From NCBI GenBank assembly GCA_002425185.1, contig DILT01000013.1:124001-188000 (forward strand): 64,000 bases of DNA, given 5' to 3'. The notes under the pieces were generated by a model that was given only the letters and a program-made list of their open reading frames with translations, was not told the DNA's origin and made no database searches. This document shows positions 44,944-54,219 of the stretch, piece after piece (position 1 is the first letter of the stretch; every line of letters begins with the position of its first letter). Position numbers and translations under genes: made by a program. Source of the stretch: Flammeovirgaceae bacterium UBA5585. Lineage in GTDB: Bacteria; Bacteroidota; Bacteroidia; Cytophagales; Cyclobacteriaceae.

Positions 44944-46602
44944 ATGAACAGGCGTTCAATTTACCAGCTTTTCCTTTCAATTGCATTTTCTTTTTTTATC
45001 CTGTGTGCGGTAGCGCAATCGCCTCATCCTACCCTTGAAATTGAGCCATATTATGATTTAGCCTTTACACAAGCCGAGCGCGATTCTTTGCTGCAAGGGC
45101 TTCGCGACTATCAACGCTCCATTCAAGCCCTCCATCAATACCCGCTGCAAAACCATATTCCCATGTCGCTGTGGTTCGATCCGGTGCCCGCTGGATTTAA
45201 AAAAGAAACGCTGCAGAAACCGATTGACTGGGGATTGCCAAAAAACGTAGCACTTCCGGCTAATAAAGAGGAGCTAGCTTTCTACCCGGTATATAAACTG
45301 GCTGTATTGATAAAATCAAAAAAAATATCCTCGGTTGAATTAACACAACTTTACCTTAACCGGATAAAAAAATATGGCGACACGCTGCAATGCGTTGTTT
45401 CCATTCTTGAAGAACGTGCATTGGCGCAGGCGCGCAAAGCCGATGAAGAAATTGCCAAAGGAAAATACCGCGGACCGTTGCATGGTATTCCTTACGGGAT
45501 AAAAGATTTGTTGGCTGTTGAAGGAACAAGCACAACCTGGGGTGCCGAGCCCTACGCTGATCAGCAACTAAATACAACTGCCACTGTGGTTAAAAAACTT
45601 GATGAAGCAGGGGCCATTTTAATCGTCAAACTTTCCATGGGCGCATTAGCCTTGGGCGATATCTGGTTTGGTGGCGTAACTAAAAATCCCTGGAACCTGA
45701 AACAGGGATCAAGCGGTTCTTCAGCCGGTTCAGCTTCAGCAACCGTGGCTGGTTTAGTTGCCTTTTCAATCGGCACAGAAACCCTTGGCTCTATCGTATC
45801 GCCCTCTACGCGTTGCGGTGCCAGTGGGTTAAGACCAACGTACGGCACTGTGAGTCGACACGGTGCGATGGCACTTAGCTGGAGCATGGATAAAATCGGG
45901 CCTATTTGTCGTTCGGCCTTTGATGCAGCGTTAGTCTACAAGGTTATTCATGGTGAAGATGCGCTGGATAAAAGTGCCACCACTTCAGCATTCAATTATT
46001 CCGCTAAAACAGATATTAAAAAATTGAAAGTCGGGTATTTAAAATCGCTCTTCGAAGCCAGTTATCCCGGCAAGGAAAACGATCAAAAGGCACTGGAGGT
46101 AATTAAATCGCTTGGCATTGAGTTGGTTGAACTGGAACTCCCGGCCTCCATTCCGGTAGCGGCCATACGTTTAATGTTAACAGCCGAAGCGGCTGCCGCA
46201 TTTGACGAACTTACCCGTTCCAACAAAGACAGTTTGCTTTCAAACCAACTGCGGTGGGCCTGGCCAAACACGTTTCGCACGGCCCGCTTTATTCCTGCCG
46301 TGGAATACATCAACGCCTCTCGTCTTCGCCAGCAACTCATTGAAGAGTATCATAAAGTCACCAAAGATTTTGATGTGATTATCAGCCCGAGTTTTGGTGG
46401 CACGCAATTGCTCACGACTAATTTAACCGGGCACCCGTGTGTGGTGGTGCCCAATGGGTTTAACAACACCGGTTCGCCTACCAGTATTTCGTTTTTAGGA
46501 AAGCTGTACGGTGAGGCTGCACCTCTTTTAGTGGCTCGCGCTTTCCAGGAGGCAACGGAATGGGAGGATAAACAACCTCCATTTTTTCAACCTAAAAAAT
46601 GA
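44944..46602 (+). CDS. exported amidase-signature enzyme
   Basis: Start at 44944 gives a signal peptide (MNRRSIYQLFLSIAFSFFILCAVAQ) and a 552-residue enzyme. The amidase triad is visible: Lys in GIKDLLAVEG, cis-Ser in SSGSSAGSASA and nucleophile Ser in GTETLGSIVSPS. GatA-like length and GPLHGIPYGIK are present, but the export signal and lack of GatB/GatC neighbours argue against tRNA amidation. It probably hydrolyses amides in the periplasm. A 29-base gap separates it from the nucleotidyltransferase gene. Confidence 0.9.
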   Translation: MNRRSIYQLFLSIAFSFFILCAVAQSPHPTLEIEPYYDLAFTQAERDSLLQGLRDYQRSIQALHQYPLQNHIPMSLWFDPVPAGFKKETLQKPIDWGLPKNVALPANKEELAFYPVYKLAVLIKSKKISSVELTQLYLNRIKKYGDTLQCVVSILEERALAQARKADEEIAKGKYRGPLHGIPYGIKDLLAVEGTSTTWGAEPYADQQLNTTATVVKKLDEAGAILIVKLSMGALALGDIWFGGVTKNPWNLKQGSSGSSAGSASATVAGLVAFSIGTETLGSIVSPSTRCGASGLRPTYGTVSRHGAMALSWSMDKIGPICRSAFDAALVYKVIHGEDALDKSATTSAFNYSAKTDIKKLKVGYLKSLFEASYPGKENDQKALEVIKSLGIELVELELPASIPVAAIRLMLTAEAAAAFDELTRSNKDSLLSNQLRWAWPNTFRTARFIPAVEYINASRLRQQLIEEYHKVTKDFDVIISPSFGGTQLLTTNLTGHPCVVVPNGFNNTGSPTSISFLGKLYGEAAPLLVARAFQEATEWEDKQPPFFQPKK

Positions 46603-46634
46603 ATGATGCATTTCGTTAACTTGAGTTTTAGGTG

Positions 46635-47162
46635 ATGTCAGTAAGCGAACTTTTTAAAGAAATTACAGCCGCACTTGATGCCAGAAACATTCCGTATATG
46701 GTTTCCGGAAGTATGGCTATGCTTGCTTATACCGTGGCAAGAACTACTCGGGACATTGATATTGTTATTGAACTTTCAGAAGAATCACTTAGCTCATTCT
46801 ATGAAATATTCAAAGATCAGTTCTATCTACACAAGCCAGCCGTGGAGGAGGAGCTTCATCGAAAAGGAATGTTTAATGCCATTGATAATCGCTCTGGACT
46901 AAAAATAGATTTTGTCGTTAGAAAAAATTCTCCTTTTCGGAAAACAGAATTTGAAAGGCGTTCAAGGCAAAAGCTTTTTGGTCATGAAGCGTGGCTGGTT
47001 TCAGTTGAAGATCTTATTCTCTCCAAGCTAATCTGGATTCAGGAAATTCAAAGCGATCGACAAAAAGATGACATCAGAAGTTTATTGGAAAACAATGTTG
47101 ATAGAGCATACCTGAGCAAATGGGTTCGGGAGCTCAATCTTATTACCTTTGGACTGCTGTGA
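46635..47162 (+). CDS. nucleotidyltransferase-fold protein
   Basis: The ATG at 46635 (a GTG lies directly before it) gives 175 residues. The minimal nucleotidyltransferase motif is clear: GSMAMLAY and RTTRDIDIVIE (catalytic DxD), with LKIDFVV as third acidic strand. AbiEii-like toxins and small adenylyltransferases use this core. The partner gene begins at 47159, overlapping by four bases (GTGA), which means translational coupling. Its role (toxin, modifier or housekeeping) is not shown by sequence. Confidence 0.75.
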   Translation: MSVSELFKEITAALDARNIPYMVSGSMAMLAYTVARTTRDIDIVIELSEESLSSFYEIFKDQFYLHKPAVEEELHRKGMFNAIDNRSGLKIDFVVRKNSPFRKTEFERRSRQKLFGHEAWLVSVEDLILSKLIWIQEIQSDRQKDDIRSLLENNVDRAYLSKWVRELNLITFGLL

Positions 47163-47431
47163 ACGATACGCCAGATCATATCAGAAAAAAACAACGGGAA
47201 ATATGGTTTTCCAAACCGCAGGAAGAACGTGTGCGTCTCGGTCTTGAATTAATTCAAGAGGTAAATACACAGATTGAAGACCGCATCCGAGCACAGCATC
47301 CGGATTTTTCAGAAGGCGAAATCCGTGTAGCGTTCATCCGCCAGATGTATAAGGACGATCTTTCTCCTGAATATATAGAAGCCGTTTCTCAATGGGTTCT
47401 CGAAAAGTACAACAGTCATAAGCACGTATAA
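47159..47431 (+). CDS. small partner protein of the nucleotidyltransferase
   Basis: GTG at 47159 overlaps the previous stop (GTGA). The 90 residues are charged and mostly helical, with the block KKQREIWFSKPQEERVRLGL and a SPEYIEAVSQWV end. The pairing of a nucleotidyltransferase with a short helical gene resembles the MNT/HEPN style of coupled two-gene modules, but no HEPN RxxxxH motif is visible. No family assigned. Confidence 0.6.
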   Translation: MNDTPDHIRKKQREIWFSKPQEERVRLGLELIQEVNTQIEDRIRAQHPDFSEGEIRVAFIRQMYKDDLSPEYIEAVSQWVLEKYNSHKHV

Positions 47432-47460
47432 CTTTTAGTAAGTGCAGGTGTTAATACATC

Positions 47461-47733
47461 ATGCGCTCGGAAGAAGACATCAATCGCATCATTGAAATGG
47501 CGTGGGAAGACCGCACCCCATTCGATGCCATTGAATTCCAATTCGGGTTATGTGAAAAGGAAGTCATTGAACTCATGCGCCATCACCTGAAAGCCTCCAG
47601 TTGGAAATTATGGCGTGCCCGTGTGCAGGGAAGAATCACGAAGCATCGTGCAAAACGATTGGATGAAGTAAATCGTTTTAAGTGTTCCCGCCAGCGTTCC
47701 ATTTCCGCAAACAAAATCAGCAAGCGTCATTAA
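47461..47733 (+). CDS. DUF2805/TIGR03643-family protein
   Basis: The 90 residues match this small family: IIEMAWEDRTPFDAIEFQFGL and MRHHLKASSWKLWRARVQGR are its conserved blocks. It looks like a small helix-turn-helix-containing basic protein. Its role is unknown; the family is widespread in Bacteroidota and cyanobacteria. The start follows the previous stop by 29 bases. Confidence 0.8.
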   Translation: MRSEEDINRIIEMAWEDRTPFDAIEFQFGLCEKEVIELMRHHLKASSWKLWRARVQGRITKHRAKRLDEVNRFKCSRQRSISANKISKRH

Positions 47734-47753
47734 TTCAAAAATACCTGAACCCT

Positions 47754-47780
47754 GTCAGGTTGAGCTTGTCGAAACCTGAC
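47754..47780. repeat. GTCAGGTT/AACCTGAC hairpin, part of a dispersed repeat
   Basis: GTCAGGTT (47754-47761) and AACCTGAC (47773-47780) enclose GAGCTTGTCGA. The unit TGAGCTTGTCGAAACCTGA resembles a ubiquitous dispersed repeat in this phylum. It occupies the gap before the convergent 2OG-oxygenase gene and could terminate both. Confidence 0.5.
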
Positions 47781-47803
47781 TCAAAACTTTAATTTAAGGC
47801 GTA

Positions 47804-48415
47804 TTACAGATGCTTAAGCTCACCAATTTTATCCAGCATCCAACCGGTAATGCTCACCCGCTCGCGGATTGCTGGCAGTACTTCATGTTCCAGCTGATCG
47901 GAACGAAAGCAAACCAATCGGCCGGCCAGCGGATAAATATCTTTCGGGCCTTCCGGTAAGTACATGCGCAACTGTCCACCATGCTCTTCCTTCCAGTTGG
48001 TATTCAGATAACAAATGACGGAAAGCTTGCGGTGATCATCCTGCTTAAACTGATCGAGATGGCGCTTATAAAAAGTACCCACCGGATACCGGGCTATGTG
48101 TACTTCAAAATCTTTAAGGCTTAAAAACAAGGCCTGATTTAAAAAGCGGGTCAGCGCATCCAATTTATCCAGGTAAACCTTAATGGGTGTTTTTGCCGTG
48201 CTCTTATCAAGCCACTGAATATAATCCCCGCGAATACCCTCCTGTATCTGCACCGATTGACTATTGCCAATGCCGGCTTTCTTAAACAAACGGTTATCGT
48301 TAAATTCCTTTACCTGTAAAATAGCCTCTACTTCATGTTGGCTCAAAAATTGATCAACAACGGCATATCCTTGCTCGGCAAGGCCATCAGCAATGACTTC
48401 AAAATCAGCATTCAT
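47804..48415 (-). CDS. 2OG-Fe(II) oxygenase
   Basis: The 203-residue double-stranded beta-helix enzyme has the iron triad: His-x-Asp in FYKRHLDQF, and the distal His in DQLEHEVLPAI, followed by the 2-oxoglutarate Arg in RERVSITGWM. It resembles prolyl-4-hydroxylase-like PKHD proteins. The substrate is unknown. It sits divergent to the LEA-2 lipoprotein gene. Confidence 0.88.
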   Translation of the reverse strand: MNADFEVIADGLAEQGYAVVDQFLSQHEVEAILQVKEFNDNRLFKKAGIGNSQSVQIQEGIRGDYIQWLDKSTAKTPIKVYLDKLDALTRFLNQALFLSLKDFEVHIARYPVGTFYKRHLDQFKQDDHRKLSVICYLNTNWKEEHGGQLRMYLPEGPKDIYPLAGRLVCFRSDQLEHEVLPAIRERVSITGWMLDKIGELKHL

Positions 48416-48504
48416 TTCACAAAGTTAGAAAGAGATTATTTATACTTACCGCTATGATTGTAAACACAAATATGGTTACGCGTTGTTGGTTATTCATTAC
48501 TCAT

Positions 48505-48954
48505 ATGCGCTGGTCACTTGCGCTTAGCGTCTTTATACTTCTTTTGGTAATTCCAGGGTGTAAACCCAAAGAAGATGTTCAGCTAAGACAGATTAAAGAT
48601 GTTATTGTTGATGCCACCTCCGAACCCTTACTGAAAGCCAACGCCATTCTCTATAATCCCAACAACATCCGCATGATGGTAAAGAAGATTGACATGGAGG
48701 TTTTTGTGGATGGAAAAAAGGCAGCAGTAATTGATCAGCAAATGAAGCTTAAAGTTCCGGCCCAGGCTGAGTTTACCGTTCCGCTGGAAGTAAAACTGAA
48801 CATGAAAGAAATCGGGTTGCTGGATGCTGTTTTTGCCGTAATTGGGGGTAAAAAATTTCAGATTCACTACAAAGGAACCATACGCCTGCAATACAAAGGT
48901 GTGCCCTTTTCTGTTCCGGTTAACCACAAAGAAGAAATCCGCATTCGTCTCTGA
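48505..48954 (+). CDS. LEA type 2-like lipoprotein
   Basis: The ATG at 48505 gives MRWSLALSVFILLLVIPGC, a lipoprotein signal. Two upstream in-frame ATGs (48454, 48472) are possible but spoil the signal. The mature domain (VIVDATSEPLLKANAILYNPNNIRMMVK) is an LEA-2/WHy-type beta sandwich. Such proteins are desiccation- or stress-linked in other organisms. Here the lipid anchor places it in the envelope. It precedes the histidine kinase gene by 33 bases. Confidence 0.78.
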   Translation: MRWSLALSVFILLLVIPGCKPKEDVQLRQIKDVIVDATSEPLLKANAILYNPNNIRMMVKKIDMEVFVDGKKAAVIDQQMKLKVPAQAEFTVPLEVKLNMKEIGLLDAVFAVIGGKKFQIHYKGTIRLQYKGVPFSVPVNHKEEIRIRL

Positions 48955-48987
48955 TAGAATCCTCTGGAAGTTTTAACTTTCATCCCA

Positions 48988-49743
48988 ATGGCTGAATCCG
49001 AAAACCATACCTTGCTGGATCCTGTTGAATTGCTCCGGCAAATTGAGGCGCTTCAGGAAGAAAAACGAAAACTTATCAGCATCGTTTCGCATGATGTTAA
49101 ATCGCCCTTAAACAGAATGTATGCACTTATTCAGCTTTTGCAGATGGAGCCGGGCAACCTTACTGAAGAGCAAAAGAATTTTTTGGAAAAAATGCACATT
49201 GTGGTGGCTGACGGACTGGACATGATACGCAACCTGGTAGACTACCGCAGCATTGAGAATAATTCCATTGCACTCTTTCCGGAAGCTGTTCAGCTGCAAA
49301 GTTTCATTCAATCTACGGTAACCGGTTTTCTTAACGTAGCTTCCAAGAAAGGTATTAAGCTTATGGTGGAGAGTGAAAACATTTTACTTCATACCGACAA
49401 GCACTGCCTGCAGCGTGCGGTTGACACACTGCTATCCAACGCCATAAAATTTTCCTATTCTGGTAAAAAAGTTTGGGTACGTGCGCATAAACACCGAGAT
49501 GAAACTGCCCTGATTGAAATTGAAGATGAAGCTTTGGGTTTTAAACAGAATGAACTGCCCGACCTATTTCAAAAATTTAAAAAATTTACATCCCGGCCAA
49601 CCGGTGGTGAAAGTTCAACGGGCCTGGGCTTGTTTATTGCCAAATCGATGATCGAAAAATTGGGTGGAAAAATTACCTGCCTTAATCAGGAAGGTGTTGG
49701 AAGTACATTCAGACTTGTTGTTCCGGTAAGTATGCCGGGTTAA
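48988..49743 (+). CDS. soluble histidine kinase
   Basis: There is no membrane segment or sensor domain. A coiled coil (10-30) leads to the DHp helix with SHDVKSP and phospho-acceptor His35. The ATPase domain has the N box TLLSNAIKFSYS and the G2 loop TGLGLFIA, but the G1 box reads IEDEALGF instead of DxGxG, so the ATP lid is unusual. It could still bind ATP or act as a phosphatase or scaffold. It shares its last four bases (TTAA) with the convergent response regulator, a likely cognate pair. Confidence 0.85.
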   Translation: MAESENHTLLDPVELLRQIEALQEEKRKLISIVSHDVKSPLNRMYALIQLLQMEPGNLTEEQKNFLEKMHIVVADGLDMIRNLVDYRSIENNSIALFPEAVQLQSFIQSTVTGFLNVASKKGIKLMVESENILLHTDKHCLQRAVDTLLSNAIKFSYSGKKVWVRAHKHRDETALIEIEDEALGFKQNELPDLFQKFKKFTSRPTGGESSTGLGLFIAKSMIEKLGGKITCLNQEGVGSTFRLVVPVSMPG

Positions 49744-50123
49744 TTGAACAGATAGTAGTCGTCCTCTTTACCATCCAGTATGGCTTTCAACGATTCAATT
49801 ACCGTGTCATCCTTTATTACATAATCGCGTACACCCTTCTTAATAAAACTCAGTACCATGTTGCCATCATCAATGGCACTCATCATAATCAGGCGTTGCT
49901 CGTCACTCATCTTATCCTTAATGTCGTCATAAAAATCAATACCGGTTTTTCCGGGCAATTTATAATCCACAATAAACGCATCCGGCATCGGTCCACCCTT
50001 CAGGGCCGCAAGACAATCTTCGGCAGAATGGAAAGTGGTTACCGTATAGGCCGCATCCTGACTTAACGACCGTTTAATAAACTCAGCATAAATATCATCA
50101 TCTTCGATGAGGTGAATGGTCAT
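49740..50123 (-). CDS. single-domain response regulator
   Basis: The 127-residue receiver has the acidic pair (EDDD, 7-10), phospho-acceptor Asp53 in IVDYKLPG, Ser83 in MMSAIDDG and Lys in YVIKDD. There is no output domain. The stop codons overlap those of the histidine kinase on the opposite strand (TTAA at 49740-49743), so antisense transcription is possible. A CheY-like signalling target is expected, but none is in the window. Confidence 0.9.
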   Translation of the reverse strand: MTIHLIEDDDIYAEFIKRSLSQDAAYTVTTFHSAEDCLAALKGGPMPDAFIVDYKLPGKTGIDFYDDIKDKMSDEQRLIMMSAIDDGNMVLSFIKKGVRDYVIKDDTVIESLKAILDGKEDDYYLFN

Positions 50124-50275
50124 AGGTCTGACGGTAAGTTATAGCATGCAATATATAATAAAGAAATCATTTGGGGCAGTGGGGTGAGTCTTAAAATTGG
50201 GTTAAAAAGCTTCAAAATAATATTGCTTGGCTATGTTCTGTGGGTATTCTATATTGATAACCAATCCTAAACATT

Positions 50276-52015
50276 ATGAAAATTCAATCTCTTCTGGTGC
50301 TCATTGTGCTGCTGGCCTTAACCCAGTGCACCACGCAGGATTCTTCTCAAAAACAATCTGTAAAATTTGCCATTTCATTTACGCACGAACTCAGTGACCA
50401 GGCACAGGATGGCAGGCTCTTGCTCATGCTTTCTAACAATACAAAAGCCGAACCGCGTAACCAGATTGTAGATGGACCTTCAACACAATTGGTATTTGGT
50501 GTTGATGTGGAGAACATGAAGCCCGGTGATAAAATTATAGTGGACGCGACTGCATTTGGTTATCCTCTACAATCGTTGAGTGATGTTCCGGCAGGCGAGT
50601 ATTATGTTCAGGCATTGCTCAACCGCTACGAAACCTTTAATCTGAAAACGGGGCATACGGTAAAGCTTCCGCCCGATCAGGGTGAAGGCCAACAATGGAA
50701 CAGCAAACCCGGTAACTTTTACAATACTCCCGTGAAGATTTCGGTTGATCCATCAAAAGCAGAAACCATTAACGTAGTGATGGATATGAAAATTCCTCCG
50801 GTAACCGAACCGAAAGACACCAAGTATATCCGCCACATAAAAATTCAAAGCAAAAAACTCACGGAGTTTTGGGGCAGACCGATGTATTTAGGCGCCCATG
50901 TGTTGGTGCCTGAAGGTTTTGATGATCATCCGGAAGCGCGATATCCGCTGATGATTTATCACGGGCATTTTCCAAGCGACTTCGGTGGCTTTAGCGAAAC
51001 ACCGCCCGATCCAAATATGGATACGACCGACTATATCGGACGGTTTAATATTTATGGCTACAATAAAATCCAGGCACAGGAAGCATATAACTTTTACAAA
51101 CAATGGACGAGCAAAAACTTTCCGCGCTTTCTCGTGGTTGAAATTCAACACCCCACTCCGTATTACGATGACTCCTATGCCGTGAACTCTGCTTCACAAG
51201 GTCCTTACGGGGATGCCATCATGTATGAGCTGCTGCCAGAAATCGAAAAACAATTTCGTGGCATCGGGCAAGGTTGGGCACGCTTTACCTATGGCGGTTC
51301 AACCGGTGGCTGGGAGGCGCTTGCAGTGCAAATGTTTTATCCGGATGCATTCAACGGATGCTTTGCGGCTTGTCCCGATCCGATTGATTTTCGCGCGTAT
51401 TGCTTAGTCGATATATACAAAGACAAAAACGCCTACTGGTACGAAAGTGATTTCAAGAAAACCGAACGCCCGAGCTACCGCAATTATTTAGGACAAATCA
51501 CGGCAACACTACGCGAAATGAACTACCGCGAACTGGCGCTCGGTACCAAAGGTCGCTCAGGCCAGCAGTGGGATATCTGGGAGGCCGTGTATTCACCGCA
51601 AGGTGAAGACGGTTACCCCAAGCGTTTGTGGGATAAAGTAACCGGAGAGATTGATCACAGCGTTGCCGAATACTGGAAAGAAAATTACGATTTGCGTTAC
51701 ATTCTTGAACGCGACTGGGCCACCCTCGGACCCAAGCTCGAAGGAAAAATTCACATTTACTGTGGCGACATGGATAATTATTACTTGAACAATGCCGTGT
51801 ACTTGATGGAGGAGTTTTTGAAGAAAACCAAAAACCCGTTTTACGGTGGCGAAGTAGACTATGGCGATCGTGCCGAGCATTGCTGGAATGGCGACCATGA
51901 AAACCCAAATTACATTTCGCGATTGCGGTATAACACCATGTACCTGCCCAAAATTCTAAAACGGATCGAAAAAAATGCACCAAAGGGTGCTGACTTGAAA
52001 AGTTGGAAATACTAA
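50276..52015 (+). CDS. exported alpha/beta-hydrolase (esterase-like), 579 aa
   Basis: The signal is MKIQSLLVLIVLLALTQC, ending in Cys18, so it is a lipoprotein. A beta-rich region (25-190) precedes an esterase-like domain with the nucleophile elbow YGGSTGGWEAL (Ser about residue 343) and the pattern YPLMIYHGHFP. The Asp and His are not certain; EHCWNGDHEN may hold the His. It may act on cell-surface esters. A hairpin pair follows it. Confidence 0.75.
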   Translation: MKIQSLLVLIVLLALTQCTTQDSSQKQSVKFAISFTHELSDQAQDGRLLLMLSNNTKAEPRNQIVDGPSTQLVFGVDVENMKPGDKIIVDATAFGYPLQSLSDVPAGEYYVQALLNRYETFNLKTGHTVKLPPDQGEGQQWNSKPGNFYNTPVKISVDPSKAETINVVMDMKIPPVTEPKDTKYIRHIKIQSKKLTEFWGRPMYLGAHVLVPEGFDDHPEARYPLMIYHGHFPSDFGGFSETPPDPNMDTTDYIGRFNIYGYNKIQAQEAYNFYKQWTSKNFPRFLVVEIQHPTPYYDDSYAVNSASQGPYGDAIMYELLPEIEKQFRGIGQGWARFTYGGSTGGWEALAVQMFYPDAFNGCFAACPDPIDFRAYCLVDIYKDKNAYWYESDFKKTERPSYRNYLGQITATLREMNYRELALGTKGRSGQQWDIWEAVYSPQGEDGYPKRLWDKVTGEIDHSVAEYWKENYDLRYILERDWATLGPKLEGKIHIYCGDMDNYYLNNAVYLMEEFLKKTKNPFYGGEVDYGDRAEHCWNGDHENPNYISRLRYNTMYLPKILKRIEKNAPKGADLKSWKY

Positions 52016-52017
52016 TA

Positions 52018-52102
52018 GGTGTTTAGGTGCTCAGGTGTTTATGTGTTTATGTCCGCACTGTACGGACACATACACCGCTGATCACCTGAGCCCTTGAACA
52101 CC
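52018..52102. repeat. nested hairpin between esterase and S9 peptidase genes
   Basis: GGTGTTTAGGTGCTCAGGTG (52018-52037) and CACCTGAGCCCTTGAACACC (52083-52102) pair with 16 of 20 positions. Inside, TGTCCG (52050-52055) pairs with CGGACA (52063-52068). A related CAGGTGTTTATG word recurs at 54157, just after the S9 gene, so this is probably a dispersed element that also terminates transcription. Confidence 0.5.
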
Positions 52103-52120
52103 GAACACAAACTAAAAAAC

Positions 52121-54142
52121 ATGAGAAAAATTCTATTCCTCCTCCCCTTCCTGTTCTTCTATGAAATAAATGCGCAGAACAAACTCGATTACATGGATGT
52201 ATTCCAACTCGAGTGGATTTCTGATCCGCAGATTTCACCAGATGGACAGAAAATCATTTATGTGCGCAATTACAACGATGTGATGGCCGATAAAAGTTTT
52301 TCGAATTTGTGGGTCGTGAACTTCGATGGTTCGGATAACCGGCCGCTCACCACCGGTAATCAAAATGATTTTTCGCCACGTTGGTCACCCGATGGCAAAC
52401 GTGTTTTGTATAAATCCGGCAAGGATGGATCGGTGCAACTTTACCTACGCTGGCTCGACAATGGTGCCGAGGCCAAAATCACCAACCTGAAACAATCCAT
52501 CGGTAACATTCAATGGTCACCTGATGGAAAGCATATTGCCTTCAACAGCTTCGTGGAAGATAAACCCGCTTCACTGGTAGCATTACCCAATGCACCTGCC
52601 GGTGCCAAGTGGGCAGCTTCTCCTAAATACATCGAGAACATGACTTACCGTTTTGATGGTGCCGGATATTTGAAAGATGGTTACAGCCATTTGTTTGTAT
52701 TATCAGTCGATGGCGGAACACCACGCCAGCTTACTTCCGGTAACTTCAACCATGGTGGCGACTACTGCTGGGCTCCCGACAGCAAGAGTATTATTTTTTC
52801 GGCCAACCGTCATGCCGATCATGAATTTGATCCGGCCAACAGCGAGATCCATGAAATAACCTTAAGTGATCGTTCCTTAAAGACACTCACCAAACGGCAG
52901 GGACCCGATGGAAATCCTAAAGTTTCACCCGATGGAAAACTCATTGCTTACGTTGGCTTTGACAATGCATACCAGGGCTATCAGGTTACTGATCTCTATA
53001 TCATGAACCGCGATGGGTCCTCTCCTCGTAAAATCATCTCTTCACTTGATCGCGACATTGAAAACATTCAATGGAACAGCGATAACAAAGGATTATTCTT
53101 TCAATATGACGATAAGGGCAACACCCTCATCGCTTACTCAGACTTAACCGGAAAAGTTACCAACCTCACCAACAACGTTGGCGGACTTACCATTGACCGG
53201 CCCTATGGTGGAGGAACATTTACCGTAGCCTCAAATGGACGCTATGCTTTCACGCACTCTACACCCGATCATCCGGCTGATTTAGCCGCTGGTGTGCGCG
53301 GGGGCGGTGAAGCCAAGCGCATCACACGTGTAAACGATGATCTCTTCACGCAAAAAAAGCCTGGTAATGTGGAAGAGATCTGGTATAAATCATCACACGA
53401 TAAACGCGATGTACAGGGCTGGATTATTTACCCACCCGATTTTGATTCGAAAAAGAAGTATCCGCTCATTCTTGAAATTCATGGCGGGCCATTTGCCAAC
53501 TACGGCTCGCGCTTTGCCTTTGAACTTCAACTCTTTGCCAGCAAAGGGTACGTGGTGTTATACACGAACCCGCGCGGTTCAACCAGTTACGGTGCAGAGT
53601 TTGGCAACCTCATCCATCATAATTATCCGGGCGAAGATTATGATGACCTTATCTCCGGAGTAGATGCGGTGATCGCTAAAGGATTTATCGATGACAAAAA
53701 CCTGTTTGTTACCGGTGGCAGTGGTGGTGGTGTACTAACCGCATGGATTGTAGGACACACCAATCGTTTCAAGGCAGCCGTAGTGGCCAAGCCGGTAATC
53801 AACTGGTACAGCTTTGTATTGTATGCCGACAGTACGGGGTTCTTTTACAAATACTGGTTCCCGGGCTTTCCGTGGGATCATGTCGATCACTACATGAAAC
53901 GCTCGCCACTCACGTACGCTAAAAATGTAAAAACGCCAACCATGTTGCTTACCGGTGAAGTGGATTATCGTACCCCCATGGCCGAATCAGAACAATACTA
54001 CACTGCATTGAAATTGAACAAAGTTGAAACGGCTTTGGTGCGCATACAGGAAGCCAGCCACGGCATTGCCGACCGCCCAAGTAATCAGATCAACAAGGCT
54101 GGTTATATTCTAGGATGGTTTGATAAATACAAAGGGAAATAA
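52121..54142 (+). CDS. exported S9-family peptidase
   Basis: Start at 52121 gives the signal peptide MRKILFLLPFLFFYEINAQ and a 673-residue mature enzyme. A PD40-like propeller (about 30-390, with FSPRWSPDGKRVLYKS) is followed by the S9 catalytic domain: Ser in TGGSGGGVLTA, Asp in TGEVDYRTPMAE and His in EASHGIADR. It is a dipeptidyl/acylaminoacyl-type peptidase. Together with the downstream S41 tricorn-like gene it makes a peptide-degrading pair in the periplasm. They are not operonic, since hairpins separate them. Confidence 0.92.
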   Translation: MRKILFLLPFLFFYEINAQNKLDYMDVFQLEWISDPQISPDGQKIIYVRNYNDVMADKSFSNLWVVNFDGSDNRPLTTGNQNDFSPRWSPDGKRVLYKSGKDGSVQLYLRWLDNGAEAKITNLKQSIGNIQWSPDGKHIAFNSFVEDKPASLVALPNAPAGAKWAASPKYIENMTYRFDGAGYLKDGYSHLFVLSVDGGTPRQLTSGNFNHGGDYCWAPDSKSIIFSANRHADHEFDPANSEIHEITLSDRSLKTLTKRQGPDGNPKVSPDGKLIAYVGFDNAYQGYQVTDLYIMNRDGSSPRKIISSLDRDIENIQWNSDNKGLFFQYDDKGNTLIAYSDLTGKVTNLTNNVGGLTIDRPYGGGTFTVASNGRYAFTHSTPDHPADLAAGVRGGGEAKRITRVNDDLFTQKKPGNVEEIWYKSSHDKRDVQGWIIYPPDFDSKKKYPLILEIHGGPFANYGSRFAFELQLFASKGYVVLYTNPRGSTSYGAEFGNLIHHNYPGEDYDDLISGVDAVIAKGFIDDKNLFVTGGSGGGVLTAWIVGHTNRFKAAVVAKPVINWYSFVLYADSTGFFYKYWFPGFPWDHVDHYMKRSPLTYAKNVKTPTMLLTGEVDYRTPMAESEQYYTALKLNKVETALVRIQEASHGIADRPSNQINKAGYILGWFDKYKGK

Positions 54143-54159
54143 TGCTTTTATGTATTCAG

Positions 54160-54195
54160 GTGTTTATGGCGCAATCAACAAAAACACATAAACAC
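54160..54195. repeat. hairpin after the S9 gene
   Basis: GTGTTTATG (54160-54168) pairs with CATAAACAC (54187-54195), an 18-base loop. It is followed by the non-coding stretch to 54476, which otherwise holds only the 33-residue frame on the minus strand. Confidence 0.5.
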
Positions 54196-54219
54196 TAAAG
54201 CCCTTAAACACAATACTTA

